Made by a program: the position numbers and the translations under genes
Notes under the pieces: model-generated
Told to the model about the DNA's origin: nothing
Databases searched by the model: none
What the model saw: the letters and a program-made list of their open reading frames with translations, nothing else
Assembly: GCA_019637615.1 (NCBI GenBank)
Contig: JAHBVJ010000004.1
Location: forward strand, 1 to 64,000
Reading direction: 5' to 3'
Origin: Anaerolineae bacterium
GTDB taxonomy: Bacteria > Chloroflexota > Anaerolineae > Aggregatilineales > UBA2796
DNA: 64,000 nucleotides
Shown: positions 40,864 to 50,251 of the stretch, in pieces
How the letters are laid out: each line of letters begins with the position of its first letter
Position numbering within the stretch: the first letter of the stretch is position 1

Positions 40864-43800
40864 ATGCTACAGACCTTGAGCACCTATATCCCGATGGATC
40901 GGCGGCAAGCGATTGCGACGGGGACAGCACTGCCCGCGAAGGCACAAGGCTCGGCGCTGTTCGCAGATATTTCGGGGTTCACGCCGCTGACGGATGCCCT
41001 GAGCGCGGCCTTCGGCAATAGACGCGGCGCGGAGGAGGTTTCGCGCTATCTAAACGTCATCTACGACGGACTGATCGAGGAAATTCATCGCTACGGCGGC
41101 AGCGTGATCGGTTTCAGCGGTGACGCGGTGTTGTGCTGGTTCAGTGAGATGGCGGGCGAGACAAATAATGCTCCTTCACGCGCGGTAGCAGCAGCAGCAG
41201 CGATGCAGCGGCAGATGGAACACGCACCCATCGTCACGCTACCGGAACAAACGCCGATCTCGTTCGCACTCAAGATCGCAGTCACTACGGGCACCGCGCG
41301 GCGATTCGTCGTTGGCAATCCAGACGTGCAACTCATCGATGTGCTGGCTGGCTCGATCGTGGATCGACTGGCACAGGCCGAACATGTGGCTGACAAGCAT
41401 GAAATCGTGGTAGATGCGCCGACGCTGGCGCAAGTGCAGTTTCCGGTCGAGTTGGCAGCATGGCGGCAGGATGACGGAAGTGATGCAAAGTTCGCGGTGG
41501 TTCGCCCGGCGGAGGCATCGATCCCAAACGCGGCATGGCAACCACATGGTGCAGTGGACGAGGCGCAGTTAAAGGCGTGGCTGCTGCCCGCGCTGCGTAC
41601 ACGTCTGTTGGATGGCATGGCGGAATTCGAGACGGAACTGCGCCCCGCGACTTCGATGTTCGTGCGCTTTCATGGCATCGATTTTGAAAACGACGATGAG
41701 GCCAGCAGTAAACTCGACGCCTTCGTCCGTTATGTGCAAGACAAATTGATGTTGTACGAAGGCACGCTGCTACAAGTGAGCATCGGGGACAAAGGTAGCT
41801 ATTTGTACATCGGCTTTGGCGCGCCGATTGCGCATGAAGATGACGCGCTGCGGGCAGTGTCGGTGGCGCTGGAACTGCGGCAACGTACTGGTACACTGTC
41901 GTTCATTCAGAGTGTGCAGATCGGAATTGCGCAGGGGATAATGCGGGTGGGCAGCTACGGCGGCAGCCTCAGCCGCACCTATGGCGTGTTGGGCGATAAT
42001 GTCAACCTCGCCGCGCGGTTGATGCAAAAAGCCGCTATGGACGAGGTGATCGGTACTGGACGGATTCAGCGCGCCACGGCGGATGCGTTCATGTGGCATA
42101 TGCTGGAGCATATCGAGGTTAAGGGCAAACCCAAGCCAATCGCGGTCGCCAAGTTGCTAGGTAAGCCACAATTGCAGGTTGACATCACGCATGAACTCGG
42201 CAGACTGCTCGGTCGGGAGATGGAACTTACTCAGTTGGTGGCGTTCTTCCAATGGCTGCAAGAAGAACGATTTGTGGGCGTCGCCTATATTTATGGCGAG
42301 TCGGGCATGGGCAAGAGCCGCGTGGTATATGACCTAAAGCGGAATCTGCGGCGTGCGCATGATGTCCATTGGCTGACCTGCTCGGCAGATAATTTACTGC
42401 GACGCTCACTGTATCCGATCAAGGCGCTGCTGCGCGAATATTTCGACCAGTTCGAGCGGAGCAGTGAAGAAGGCAACAAAGAACGTTTTGCTTACGTCTT
42501 CGACCATCTGCTGCAAGATTTGATGCCTGAATTACAGCAGCGGTTGCAGGTCGAGATGCCGTTCCTCGGTGCGTTGGTCGATCTGCACTGGCCTGATTCG
42601 ATTTACGAACTTTCTGACCCCAAACAGCGTTTTGAAAGCACGCTGTGGGCGCTGCGCAGCTTCATCGAGGCATTAGGGCAGCATAATCCGCTGGTTTTGC
42701 ACTTTGAAAACGCGCACTGGCTGGACGCAGAAACCAAGCAACTCATCCAATTTCTCGTGAAATATGTCCGTAAGGCACGCTGGGGGGTGGTGATCACCAG
42801 TCGTTACCCTGATACCAACATCTTCGATGATTTGTATCGTCAGGGGAGCATCCGGCATTGCACCGTCGAACTAACCGCGCTGACAGCAGAGGCGCAACAT
42901 GCTTTTGCGCAGCAAGTTCTGGGCGGGCCGCTATCGCAAGCGGTGAGTCAATTCATCACCAGCAAAACGGGGGGCAATCCGTTCTTCATTGAGCAGTTGA
43001 TCCTTGATCTGCGCGAACGCGGCGTGCTGATCAGAGACGCAGATGGTGTGTGGACAATCCATGCACAAGCGCTCACCGAAGTACCCGTCAGCATTAGCGC
43101 TGTATTGATGACGCGGTTGGATCGGCTATCGCCACCCGTCAAGCAGGCCGTACAGTATGCCGCCGTGCTAGGGCAGACGTTTGAACTCCCCGTGCTGGCG
43201 CATATGCTCGATCATGATCCAGAGTTGATGACATATGTTGAAGAGGCACACGAGCAATCGATCTGGACGCAGAAAGATGAGAATGTTGCCGAGTTCCAGC
43301 ACCCACTGCTGCGCGATACGGCCTATGATAGCCAGCTTCAAGAGCAGTTGAAGGAGCGGCACTGGATCGCAGCGAAGGCGATTGAGGCCGTCAACGCAAA
43401 ACGGGTGGATGTCTACGCGTCCGATCTCGCTTATCATTTCGGACTGGCACAGCAGCCTGAAAAAGAGCGTTTTTATGCTCATCTGGCAGGCGAAATGGCG
43501 GTCAAACGCTATTCCAACACCGAAGCGCTGCGATATATCAACCGCGCGCTGGAATTGACACCAGCCGAAGACACGCTCGAACGCTATCAACTGCTGCTGC
43601 TGCGCGAGAATGTATTTGATTATCTGGGCGAACGCGCCTCCCAACAGCATGATCTAGCGACCCTCACAGAGTTGGTAGAAATACTGATGCAGCCGCGCTT
43701 CAAGGCGGAGGTGGCGCTGCGGCAAGCCAGCTATGCCGAGGTAACCAGCCGCTACCGTGAAGCCATCAGCGCGGCTGAACGTGCGGCTATGCTCGCTCAA

Positions 43801-44967
43801 GCGGATCAGGCACACGATGTGGAAGCTGCCAGTTTGCTGGTCTGGGGTCGCGCTGAAGGCTGGCAATCCGCGTATGCGCCAGCGCGGGAGCACCTATGGC
43901 GAGCATTGGAATTGGCGCAATCGGGCGGGCAGTATATGGTGGAGACTGCTTGCCTACGCAACCTCGGCATCGTGGCGTTTGCGCAGGGCGACTACGTACA
44001 AGCCGAGACGTATCAGCAAGCGGCGCTCAAACTCAGCCGAAGTCGGGGCGACCGACGGGGTGAAAGCCATGCGCTTACCAATTTGGCGCGGATCGCCAAT
44101 CAGCGCAATCAAATGGACGAAGCACAGCATTATCGGGATGAAGCGCTGCAATTGAGCCGCGATACGGGCGACCGCAGCGGAGAAGTCAGCGTGTTGAACC
44201 TAACACAGCGGAAACTCGGCTCGAAGATCGCCAGCGAGAGCCGCCTCCACCATGAGGAATCGCTGAAGTTGAGCCGTGCGATAGGCAATCGGCGCGGCGA
44301 ATGTAACGCTCTCTATCATCTGGGCACCTTGGCGTTGGAGGAGGGCAACCATGCTGCCGCTTTGCTACTTTTATCGCAGTCGCAAACGCTGGCGACGGAG
44401 ATCGGCTATCGCAGCGGAGAAATCCGCGCACGGACGATGCTGGCGCGGCTGTTGCACGAACGTCAAAACATCGACTCGGCGTTGGAACAGAGTCAGCTTG
44501 CCGTAGCGATATCGGGAACGGTCGGCGCACGCCCAGAACAAGCGAATGCGCTACTCATTTACGGCTATGTGCTGCTGGCAGCCTCACGCGCTCCCGAAGC
44601 AATCACGGCATTCACGCGCGCCATCCAATTGTGGGGCGAGATCGAGCAGCCGAAAAAAGCGCTAGAGGCGAAGGTCGGCTTGGCTTATGCGGCATTCTTA
44701 GCCGGTGAAATGGACAGCACACGCCGCTACGTGGAGGATGTCCTGCCCAACCTTGAAAATGCCGACATCGCGATAATGACTGATCCGCTACGTATGTACC
44801 TGACATGCTTCCGGCTGCTGCGTGGATTACAAGACCCCCGTGCTGCTGATGTGTTGGATATAGGCTACAGTCTCGCGCAGAACCAACGCGCAGGACAAGC
44901 GGGGCAAAAACAGACCTCGGTGCAACGTGAATTGATGTCAGCATGGATCTGGAATTACCAGATGTAA
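40864..44967 (+). CDS. Tandem class III nucleotide cyclase / AAA-type ATPase / TPR protein
   Basis: This 1367-aa cytoplasmic protein has two class III cyclase homology domains. The first (about 28-190) has ALFADISGFT (D35) and GFSGDAVLCWF (D87), the two metal-binding Asp. The second (about 262-430) lacks these but has YGVLGDNVNLAARLM, supplying the Asn and Arg of the transition state. They can form one composite site. Residues about 440-820 are a STAND/AAA ATPase with GESGMGKS (Walker A, near 478) and a winged-helix-like region. The rest is TPR repeats (GESHALTNLARIANQRNQMDEA). The ATP/GTP-selecting residues are not canonical, so cAMP versus cGMP cannot be decided. It should make the ligand for the neighbouring cNMP-binding proteins. 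Confidence 0.9.
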   Translation: MLQTLSTYIPMDRRQAIATGTALPAKAQGSALFADISGFTPLTDALSAAFGNRRGAEEVSRYLNVIYDGLIEEIHRYGGSVIGFSGDAVLCWFSEMAGETNNAPSRAVAAAAAMQRQMEHAPIVTLPEQTPISFALKIAVTTGTARRFVVGNPDVQLIDVLAGSIVDRLAQAEHVADKHEIVVDAPTLAQVQFPVELAAWRQDDGSDAKFAVVRPAEASIPNAAWQPHGAVDEAQLKAWLLPALRTRLLDGMAEFETELRPATSMFVRFHGIDFENDDEASSKLDAFVRYVQDKLMLYEGTLLQVSIGDKGSYLYIGFGAPIAHEDDALRAVSVALELRQRTGTLSFIQSVQIGIAQGIMRVGSYGGSLSRTYGVLGDNVNLAARLMQKAAMDEVIGTGRIQRATADAFMWHMLEHIEVKGKPKPIAVAKLLGKPQLQVDITHELGRLLGREMELTQLVAFFQWLQEERFVGVAYIYGESGMGKSRVVYDLKRNLRRAHDVHWLTCSADNLLRRSLYPIKALLREYFDQFERSSEEGNKERFAYVFDHLLQDLMPELQQRLQVEMPFLGALVDLHWPDSIYELSDPKQRFESTLWALRSFIEALGQHNPLVLHFENAHWLDAETKQLIQFLVKYVRKARWGVVITSRYPDTNIFDDLYRQGSIRHCTVELTALTAEAQHAFAQQVLGGPLSQAVSQFITSKTGGNPFFIEQLILDLRERGVLIRDADGVWTIHAQALTEVPVSISAVLMTRLDRLSPPVKQAVQYAAVLGQTFELPVLAHMLDHDPELMTYVEEAHEQSIWTQKDENVAEFQHPLLRDTAYDSQLQEQLKERHWIAAKAIEAVNAKRVDVYASDLAYHFGLAQQPEKERFYAHLAGEMAVKRYSNTEALRYINRALELTPAEDTLERYQLLLLRENVFDYLGERASQQHDLATLTELVEILMQPRFKAEVALRQASYAEVTSRYREAISAAERAAMLAQADQAHDVEAASLLVWGRAEGWQSAYAPAREHLWRALELAQSGGQYMVETACLRNLGIVAFAQGDYVQAETYQQAALKLSRSRGDRRGESHALTNLARIANQRNQMDEAQHYRDEALQLSRDTGDRSGEVSVLNLTQRKLGSKIASESRLHHEESLKLSRAIGNRRGECNALYHLGTLALEEGNHAAALLLLSQSQTLATEIGYRSGEIRARTMLARLLHERQNIDSALEQSQLAVAISGTVGARPEQANALLIYGYVLLAASRAPEAITAFTRAIQLWGEIEQPKKALEAKVGLAYAAFLAGEMDSTRRYVEDVLPNLENADIAIMTDPLRMYLTCFRLLRGLQDPRAADVLDIGYSLAQNQRAGQAGQKQTSVQRELMSAWIWNYQM

Positions 44968-44994
44968 GGTGAGTCGGCATATTCAGCGCGATGG

Positions 44995-45219
44995 CTAATT
45001 GGCTTGCTGTGCCACGTAGCGTAACCTATCACATATCTCCGCGAACATTTGTGACTGCTGCTCGGACTGCTTTAGACGTGCCACAAACATATTCTTGATT
45101 TCCGGCGCAGCGTCGGCCTCAGCGGTTTGGACGAAGGCGCGGATGATCTGCGTTTCGGCAGTATAGAGTTCTTGCAACGTCTCAAGATAGAGTTCCGGGA
45201 TTGTGTTTTGGTCAGTCAA
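44995..45219 (-). CDS. Short DUF892/YciF-like protein
   Basis: This protein of about 74 aa has the first two helices of the ferritin-like DUF892 (YciE/YciF) family: IPELYLETLQELYTAETQIIRAFVQ, then APEIKNMFVARLKQSEQQSQMFAEI. Full members are about 160 aa with four helices, so this is half-length and either truncated or a two-helix dimer. The TTG at 45219 was chosen because a perfect GGAGG stands five bases upstream; a longer frame starts at 45261 without a ribosome site. The family is linked to stress in other bacteria. It is convergent with the cyclase gene. Confidence 0.6.
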   Translation of the reverse strand: MTDQNTIPELYLETLQELYTAETQIIRAFVQTAEADAAPEIKNMFVARLKQSEQQSQMFAEICDRLRYVAQQAN

Positions 45220-45419
45220 AGCAGCCTCCGAAAAAGTGCTGGTCTCTATGTTGATGCTCAACGTATTGTCAACTACGCGTGCTATTCTTCGTCAGTTATT
45301 CATCTAGCGTTGTCTTAACGGGATCATGACTACGCTTGAATGAATACTACAGCAGAGGGAGCAAGCCGAGGTAGCCCTAACTTGCCTATTTATCGGTTAG
45401 CCACTTTTCCTATATGCGG

Positions 45420-46574
45420 TTAGCGGCGACGGAAGGTGGCGCTGCTCTCGCGGATGATCAGGCTGGGATCGAGCATGATGTTGTGTTCGGCGGGGCGCAG
45501 ATGGTTGATCTCCGCCATCAGCAGGTCGATCACGATATTGGTGATGGCGGCGATGGGCTGGCGGATCGAGGTCAGGCCGATCATTTCCGCCACAGGGGTA
45601 TCGTCATAGCCCGTCAGCGCCACATCGATCCCGATTTCGAGGCCGATGGAGTCGATATAGCGCTTGGCACCGAAAGCCATGATGTCGTTGGCACACACGA
45701 TGGCAGTCGGGCGGGGTTTGCTGGCGAGAATTTTCTGCGTCACATCGGCGGCGTGATCCATCGTGTTGGCGGAATAGCCGATCCAGTTTTCATCGACAGG
45801 CAACCCTGCTTGCTGCATGGCTTCCCGATAGCCTTTAGTGCGGATGTCCCCGATGCGGAAGCCGGGAGGCCACGAGATCAGGCCGATGCGTTCGTGCCCG
45901 CGCGTGATCAGGTGTTCAACCGCCAGTTGACTGCCACGTTTGCCGTCTACATCGACGTAAGGGAAATCCCACTTACCATTGGCTTTGCCGTAGGTAGCGA
46001 AAGGAACTTTGCGCTCGGTGAGGTACTCGATGCGCGGATCGTCATAGCCGACGTCGGACAGCACAAAACCATCGACGCGGTTGGTATTGATCAGCATCTC
46101 GTAGGGCTTGATACCGCCGTGTGTGGACTGCGTGAAGGTCAGGATATGGTAACCATGCGCTTCGGCACACTGCGCCAGCTCGAATAGAAACAAATCTAGC
46201 AGCGGATTTCGACGGATCGGGTCTTCCGCGACATGCCACGCATAGCCGATCATGCGGGTCTCATTGGCTTTGAGATTACGCGCTGTGGTGTTGGGATGGT
46301 AGTCCAGATCGCGAATGGCATCACGCACGCGCTGACGGGTAGCGGGCTTGATTAGCGAGTTGTTGTTGATGACGTAGGAAACAGTCGTCACCGAGACGCC
46401 CGCATAGGCGGCCACATCGCGAATAGTGATATTGAACTGGTAGTCGAGCGCTTTGGCAGCTTCCGCCACCATGTTCCGCGTCTGTGCATCCACCTCCGCC
46501 GTGCCGATCAGGGCATGATAAGCAGTCGGAACCGATACACTGGCTCGTTCAGCAACGTCTTTCAGGGTTGCCAT
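45420..46574 (-). CDS. LacI-family regulator with two tandem HTH domains
   Basis: This 384-aa protein has two LacI-type DNA-binding domains in a row. Residues 2-48 begin ATLKDVAERASVSVPTAYHA and residues 49-96 begin ITIRDVAAYAGVSVTTVSYV. Only the second is followed by the normal hinge (DYHPNTTARNLK). A periplasmic-binding-protein-like ligand domain follows (TRMIGYAWHVAEDP to the end), expected to bind a sugar. Ordinary LacI proteins are about 335 aa with one HTH. It is the last gene after the sugar ABC operon and probably regulates it and the divergent GH31 operon through the GAAACGTTTC sites. Confidence 0.92.
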   Translation of the reverse strand: MATLKDVAERASVSVPTAYHALIGTAEVDAQTRNMVAEAAKALDYQFNITIRDVAAYAGVSVTTVSYVINNNSLIKPATRQRVRDAIRDLDYHPNTTARNLKANETRMIGYAWHVAEDPIRRNPLLDLFLFELAQCAEAHGYHILTFTQSTHGGIKPYEMLINTNRVDGFVLSDVGYDDPRIEYLTERKVPFATYGKANGKWDFPYVDVDGKRGSQLAVEHLITRGHERIGLISWPPGFRIGDIRTKGYREAMQQAGLPVDENWIGYSANTMDHAADVTQKILASKPRPTAIVCANDIMAFGAKRYIDSIGLEIGIDVALTGYDDTPVAEMIGLTSIRQPIAAITNIVIDLLMAEINHLRPAEHNIMLDPSLIIRESSATFRRR

Positions 46575-46699
46575 AGTCGTTGGGCCTCAATGAGATCGTT
46601 AAGGTGAGTAAAGCTGCAACCCTCACCTCAACCAAGGAGGCGATGCGTCCTTATCCGCCAATGAAGATGTTGGTTAATTATACTAGATTTTAGGTTACA

Positions 46700-47590
46700 T
46701 TAGCCTCGAATTGCACCCGCCGAGATACCGCGACGCAAGTAGTTTTGCAGCACAATCGCGATGATCAAAGGTGGCAACAGTGCCAAGAACGAGGCAGCCA
46801 TCTGCATGTTGATGGGCGCAGGCGCTGAATTGACATTCAGCATGTAAAACAGCCGCACCGTGATTGGTTGCAGTTCCGGGCTAGGCAGCACCAAGAGCGG
46901 CAGCAAGAAGTCCTTCCACAGGCTGAGGAAGTTGACAATGAACAACACCAACAGAATCGGGCGGGACAACGGCAGTGCGATTGACCAGAAGGCACGTAGC
47001 GCCGACGCACCATCCACTTTGGCGGCGTCAAAGAGATCGGAAGGGATGCTGTCGAAGAAGGTCTTCATCATGAAAATGGCGAAGGCGTTGACGGCGTAGG
47101 GCAACCATAAGCCGAAATAATTGTTGATCAGGCTGATGTTGAGCAGCGGCACCTTGACGATGATGGTATACAGCGGAATGATGTACGAAATGCTTGGCAC
47201 CATCAGCGTGACGAGGAACCCCCACATCACGATGCGCCCACCAATTGGTTTGAGGCGTGACAAGCTGTACGCTGCCAGCGTTGAGACCGTCATCTGGAAG
47301 GCCAGCGCGCCCAAGACCACGAGGAACGAGTTCTTAAACTGCGCGGGCAGGTTGTACTTGTTCCATGCGGTGACGTAGTTCGACCACTGCGGCGTGGAGG
47401 GGAAGATTTGCAGCCCACCTTTATAAATTTCGGTGCTGGATTTCAAACCAGAGGTAAAAGCGAACACAAACGGGAAGATCACCGTAATCGCCAGCACCAG
47501 CAAAATCGCCAAGAACAGCCAATAGACGAGACGCCCTAGCGGGGTGCGTAATTCTAAGCTGGTAAGTATGCCACGATCCCATGAATCCAT
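46700..47590 (-). CDS. Sugar ABC transporter permease (MalG/CUT1 type)
   Basis: This 296-aa inner-membrane protein has six transmembrane segments and the EAA loop that docks the ATPase: DLFDAAKVDGASALRAFWSIALPLSRP. The start (VYWLFLAILLVLAITVIFPFVFAFTSGLKS) and the end (NYLRRGISAGAIRG) are typical of the MalG half of CUT1 importers for oligosaccharides. It follows the MalF-like gene by 11 bp. No ATPase gene is in the locus, so a shared MsmK-like ATPase encoded elsewhere is expected. Confidence 0.93.
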   Translation of the reverse strand: MDSWDRGILTSLELRTPLGRLVYWLFLAILLVLAITVIFPFVFAFTSGLKSSTEIYKGGLQIFPSTPQWSNYVTAWNKYNLPAQFKNSFLVVLGALAFQMTVSTLAAYSLSRLKPIGGRIVMWGFLVTLMVPSISYIIPLYTIIVKVPLLNISLINNYFGLWLPYAVNAFAIFMMKTFFDSIPSDLFDAAKVDGASALRAFWSIALPLSRPILLVLFIVNFLSLWKDFLLPLLVLPSPELQPITVRLFYMLNVNSAPAPINMQMAASFLALLPPLIIAIVLQNYLRRGISAGAIRG

Positions 47591-47601
47591 GATGCTCGCC
47601 C

Positions 47602-48540
47602 TTAGTCCTTGTTGTTAAACCGATTGGAAAGCCGCATGTAAAACACTGAGAAAATGCTCAGGATGATAATCAGCGACATGCTCCACGCGGACGCTAACCC
47701 GAAATCGTTGTTCAGGAAGGCTTTTCGATAGATTACCAGCACAGGCGTAAGGGTTGTGTTGGCTGGCCCGCCCTGCGTCAACAGGAACGGTTCGGTGAAG
47801 ATTTGCACTACGAAGATGATTTGCAACACGAAGGTGATGATCATGGTCGGGAACAGATAGGGCAGCGTAATGTAGAAAATCCGATGGAAGGGCGATGCAC
47901 CATCGATCTCCGCGACTTCGTACTGCTCGGCGGGGATGTCTTGCAGCGCCGCGATGTAGATCAGCAGCGTACTGCCGAAGTTCGCCCACGTCAGCAGGAT
48001 AATGATTGAGGGTTTGACTAGCTGCGGATTTTGCAGCCACTGCTGCGCTTTGCCACCGAGCGACACAATCAACGCGTTCAGGAACCCACTGTCCGACGAA
48101 AATAGCAGCCGGAAGATCAGGATCGAGACGGTGATGGGGATCACGGTGGGCAGGAAATAGACCAACCGGAAGAAACCCTTGGCGCGACGCATTTCGTTGA
48201 TCATGATCGCGACAAAAACGGGAACGAGGAAGCCCATCAGGATACTGAGCGAAGCAAACACGAAACTGTTCGCCCACGCAAGGCTAAAGGTCGGGTCGAT
48301 GAGCATTCGGCGGAAGTTATCCAAGCCCACCCATGTAGACTCACCCGCTAGACTAACCTTCTGAAAGCTAAAAATCACCGTCCGTGCAATCGGGAGCCAC
48401 GCGAATAAGAAAAAGACGATAATGGCGGGCAGCAAGAACAGATACGCCGTGAGCTGCTCCGACCAATTGATGCGGCGGCTGCGGCGCGCGCTGACGGTCT
48501 GTGCATCAGCAGCGGCGGTAGGTTTAATCGAAACTTCCAT
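47602..48540 (-). CDS. Sugar ABC transporter permease (MalF/CUT1 type)
   Basis: This 312-aa permease partners the gene 11 bp downstream. The N-terminal 30 residues are hydrophilic. Six membrane segments follow, starting LTAYLFLLPAIIVFFLFAWLP, a MalF/UgpA-like start. The EAA loop reads EQYEVAEIDGASPFHRIFYITLPYL. Near the end, ASAWSMSLIIILSIFSVFYMRL is the last helix. It would bring in the oligosaccharide bound by the solute-binding protein encoded 198 bp upstream. Confidence 0.93.
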   Translation of the reverse strand: MEVSIKPTAAADAQTVSARRSRRINWSEQLTAYLFLLPAIIVFFLFAWLPIARTVIFSFQKVSLAGESTWVGLDNFRRMLIDPTFSLAWANSFVFASLSILMGFLVPVFVAIMINEMRRAKGFFRLVYFLPTVIPITVSILIFRLLFSSDSGFLNALIVSLGGKAQQWLQNPQLVKPSIIILLTWANFGSTLLIYIAALQDIPAEQYEVAEIDGASPFHRIFYITLPYLFPTMIITFVLQIIFVVQIFTEPFLLTQGGPANTTLTPVLVIYRKAFLNNDFGLASAWSMSLIIILSIFSVFYMRLSNRFNNKD

Positions 48541-48613
48541 AATCTTGAAGCCCTGAATAAAACATCAAATCAGAATAGTCATGCTGCTCGGACGATTGGA
48601 TTAAGTTTACCCT

Positions 48614-48644
48614 GCAAGTCCTCCACTGGCGGCGAAGGACTTGC
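48614..48644 (-). promoter_or_regulatory. Intercistronic hairpin 1 between binding-protein and permease genes
   Basis: Perfect 9-bp arms (GCAAGTCCT at 48614-48622, AGGACTTGC at 48636-48644) with a 13-nt loop. It lies in the 198-bp gap between the binding-protein stop and the permease start. No T-run follows, so it may stabilise the upstream message rather than end it. Confidence 0.5.
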
Positions 48645-48681
48645 GGTTAGGAAGAGTTTTAAGGCATGTTAAGCCCCTACT

Positions 48682-48709
48682 TGCCGTCTACCGAGATAAG
48701 GAGACGGCA
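48682..48709 (-). promoter_or_regulatory. Intercistronic hairpin 2 between binding-protein and permease genes
   Basis: Perfect 8-bp arms (TGCCGTCT at 48682-48689, AGACGGCA at 48702-48709) around a 12-nt loop, about 30 bp after the binding-protein stop codon. Together with hairpin 1 it would favour a high ratio of binding protein to permease, as in other ABC operons. Confidence 0.5.
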
Positions 48710-48738
48710 GAGGTATGGAGAATGACGTGTCGATCCGA

Positions 48739-50151
48739 TTATTTGGAGCCGATCTGATCGAGCTGCGTGCTCTGGAAGGTCGCGCTGGCGTCCTTGAGCA
48801 AGGCGGCAGGATCAGCGTTCTGGTCGGTGATGATCGTGCTGACGACCGCACCGATGGCAGCGTAGTATTCCTGACCAGCAGGGGTAGGCTCGACCTGTAG
48901 GTGCGCCTTGCCAGAAGCGAAGGCATCAAGGAAGGCCGAGTAGTTGTCGTAAGGCAGTGTGTAGAATGGCTTCTGGAAGGTTTCCTTAGCAGCCTGATAT
49001 TCACCCTTGAACAGCGGCAGTGCAGGGCCACCAACGGCGGGATTCTCTTCAGCGCCTTGGGCTTCTAGACCAAGCTGAACTTCGGCGGGGTCGAACAGAC
49101 GCCACAGTTCGAAGTAAACAGCGGCTTCCTTCTCATCATCCGTGGCGGCAGCGCTGACCATGTACATGTCGCCACCAGTGAGGGAGACGACGCCACCGGG
49201 ACCAGCGGGCAGCGGAGCAAAGCCGATGGCATTCATATCGGTTTCACGGAACGAGGTCTTGATCCAGCGATATTGATCGCCAGCCATCAACACAATCGCG
49301 GCCTTGCCAGTCGCGAGCTGTGTGCCGTTGGTGCCCCAATCGAGCGTATCACGCGGCATCACATCATCCGTCCAGCGGAGATCCTTGACCAATTGCATGG
49401 CGTTGACCATCGCTTCGGAGTCGAGGCCAGCGGTGTATTTGCCATCCGCGCCAGCCTTGATGATTTCTTCGGGTTTCGCGCCAAAGGTGTAGGCTAACAC
49501 GGTGAAGTGCCAACCCGTGGCGGGGCCACCATCGTTGATCATCGAGAAGCCGACCACGCCCGCATCACGGTTGGTCAGTTTGACTGCCATCGTGCGGAGT
49601 TCGTCCCATGTCGCAGGGGGCTTGTCGAAACCAGCGGCCTTGAGCAGATCGATGTTGTAACCAATGCCCATCGCATACGCATTGTAGGGGATGCCGTAGA
49701 CCTTGCCGTCATTGGTGGCGAGGTTGAGGATGTCGGTGTTGAAGACATCGCGCAGTTTGTTGGCATCGATGATCGAGGAAATATCAGCGGCGACGCCTGT
49801 GCTGATGTATTTCTGTGGGTCAGTCATGTAGACTTGGAATATGGTCGGGACTTGCTGACCAGCAACCAAGGCGGCAAACGAGTCAGGCTGATAGGTGTAT
49901 TCCAACCCTTGAACCGTGACGTTCGGGTACTTGTCTTGGAAGCGCTTTACCATCGCATCCCACGCTGGACGCGCGGCGGTGTCGGTTTCTGGCGGCATGT
50001 TGGTGATGGTGAAGGTGACAGGGCGACCACCGGCGATTTGATCTGGCATCTTGACGATCTCAGGAAGACCATCTGCACGGGTGGGCTGGAAGGCGGCGCT
50101 CATGAGGCCGATAACGCATAGTACGAGAATAAAACGGAAAGCCTTACGCAT
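48739..50151 (-). CDS. Extracellular sugar-binding protein (family 1)
   Basis: This protein of about 470 aa is a secreted or membrane-attached solute-binding protein for the CUT1 importer. It starts MRKAFRFILVLCVIGLMSAAF, a signal peptide with a likely cut after ADG. No lipobox cysteine is seen, which is unusual if the cell has a single membrane. The mature part has the family pattern: ARPAWDAMVKRFQDKYPNVTV, YGIPYNAYAMGIGYN, and LATGKAAIVLMAGDQYRW. The ATG at 50151 was chosen for its GAGGAG site. The ligand is presumably an alpha-linked glucan or xyloside oligomer, given the divergent GH31 gene. Confidence 0.92.
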   Translation of the reverse strand: MRKAFRFILVLCVIGLMSAAFQPTRADGLPEIVKMPDQIAGGRPVTFTITNMPPETDTAARPAWDAMVKRFQDKYPNVTVQGLEYTYQPDSFAALVAGQQVPTIFQVYMTDPQKYISTGVAADISSIIDANKLRDVFNTDILNLATNDGKVYGIPYNAYAMGIGYNIDLLKAAGFDKPPATWDELRTMAVKLTNRDAGVVGFSMINDGGPATGWHFTVLAYTFGAKPEEIIKAGADGKYTAGLDSEAMVNAMQLVKDLRWTDDVMPRDTLDWGTNGTQLATGKAAIVLMAGDQYRWIKTSFRETDMNAIGFAPLPAGPGGVVSLTGGDMYMVSAAATDDEKEAAVYFELWRLFDPAEVQLGLEAQGAEENPAVGGPALPLFKGEYQAAKETFQKPFYTLPYDNYSAFLDAFASGKAHLQVEPTPAGQEYYAAIGAVVSTIITDQNADPAALLKDASATFQSTQLDQIGSK

Positions 50152-50251
50152 GGCATTCTCCTCAAACAATATTTGCTGCAAAAGGGTAACGGTCAAGAAA
50201 GTGTGAACTACGGATTTCTACTGATGTCGATACCGACTCTCCTCAAAAAAT

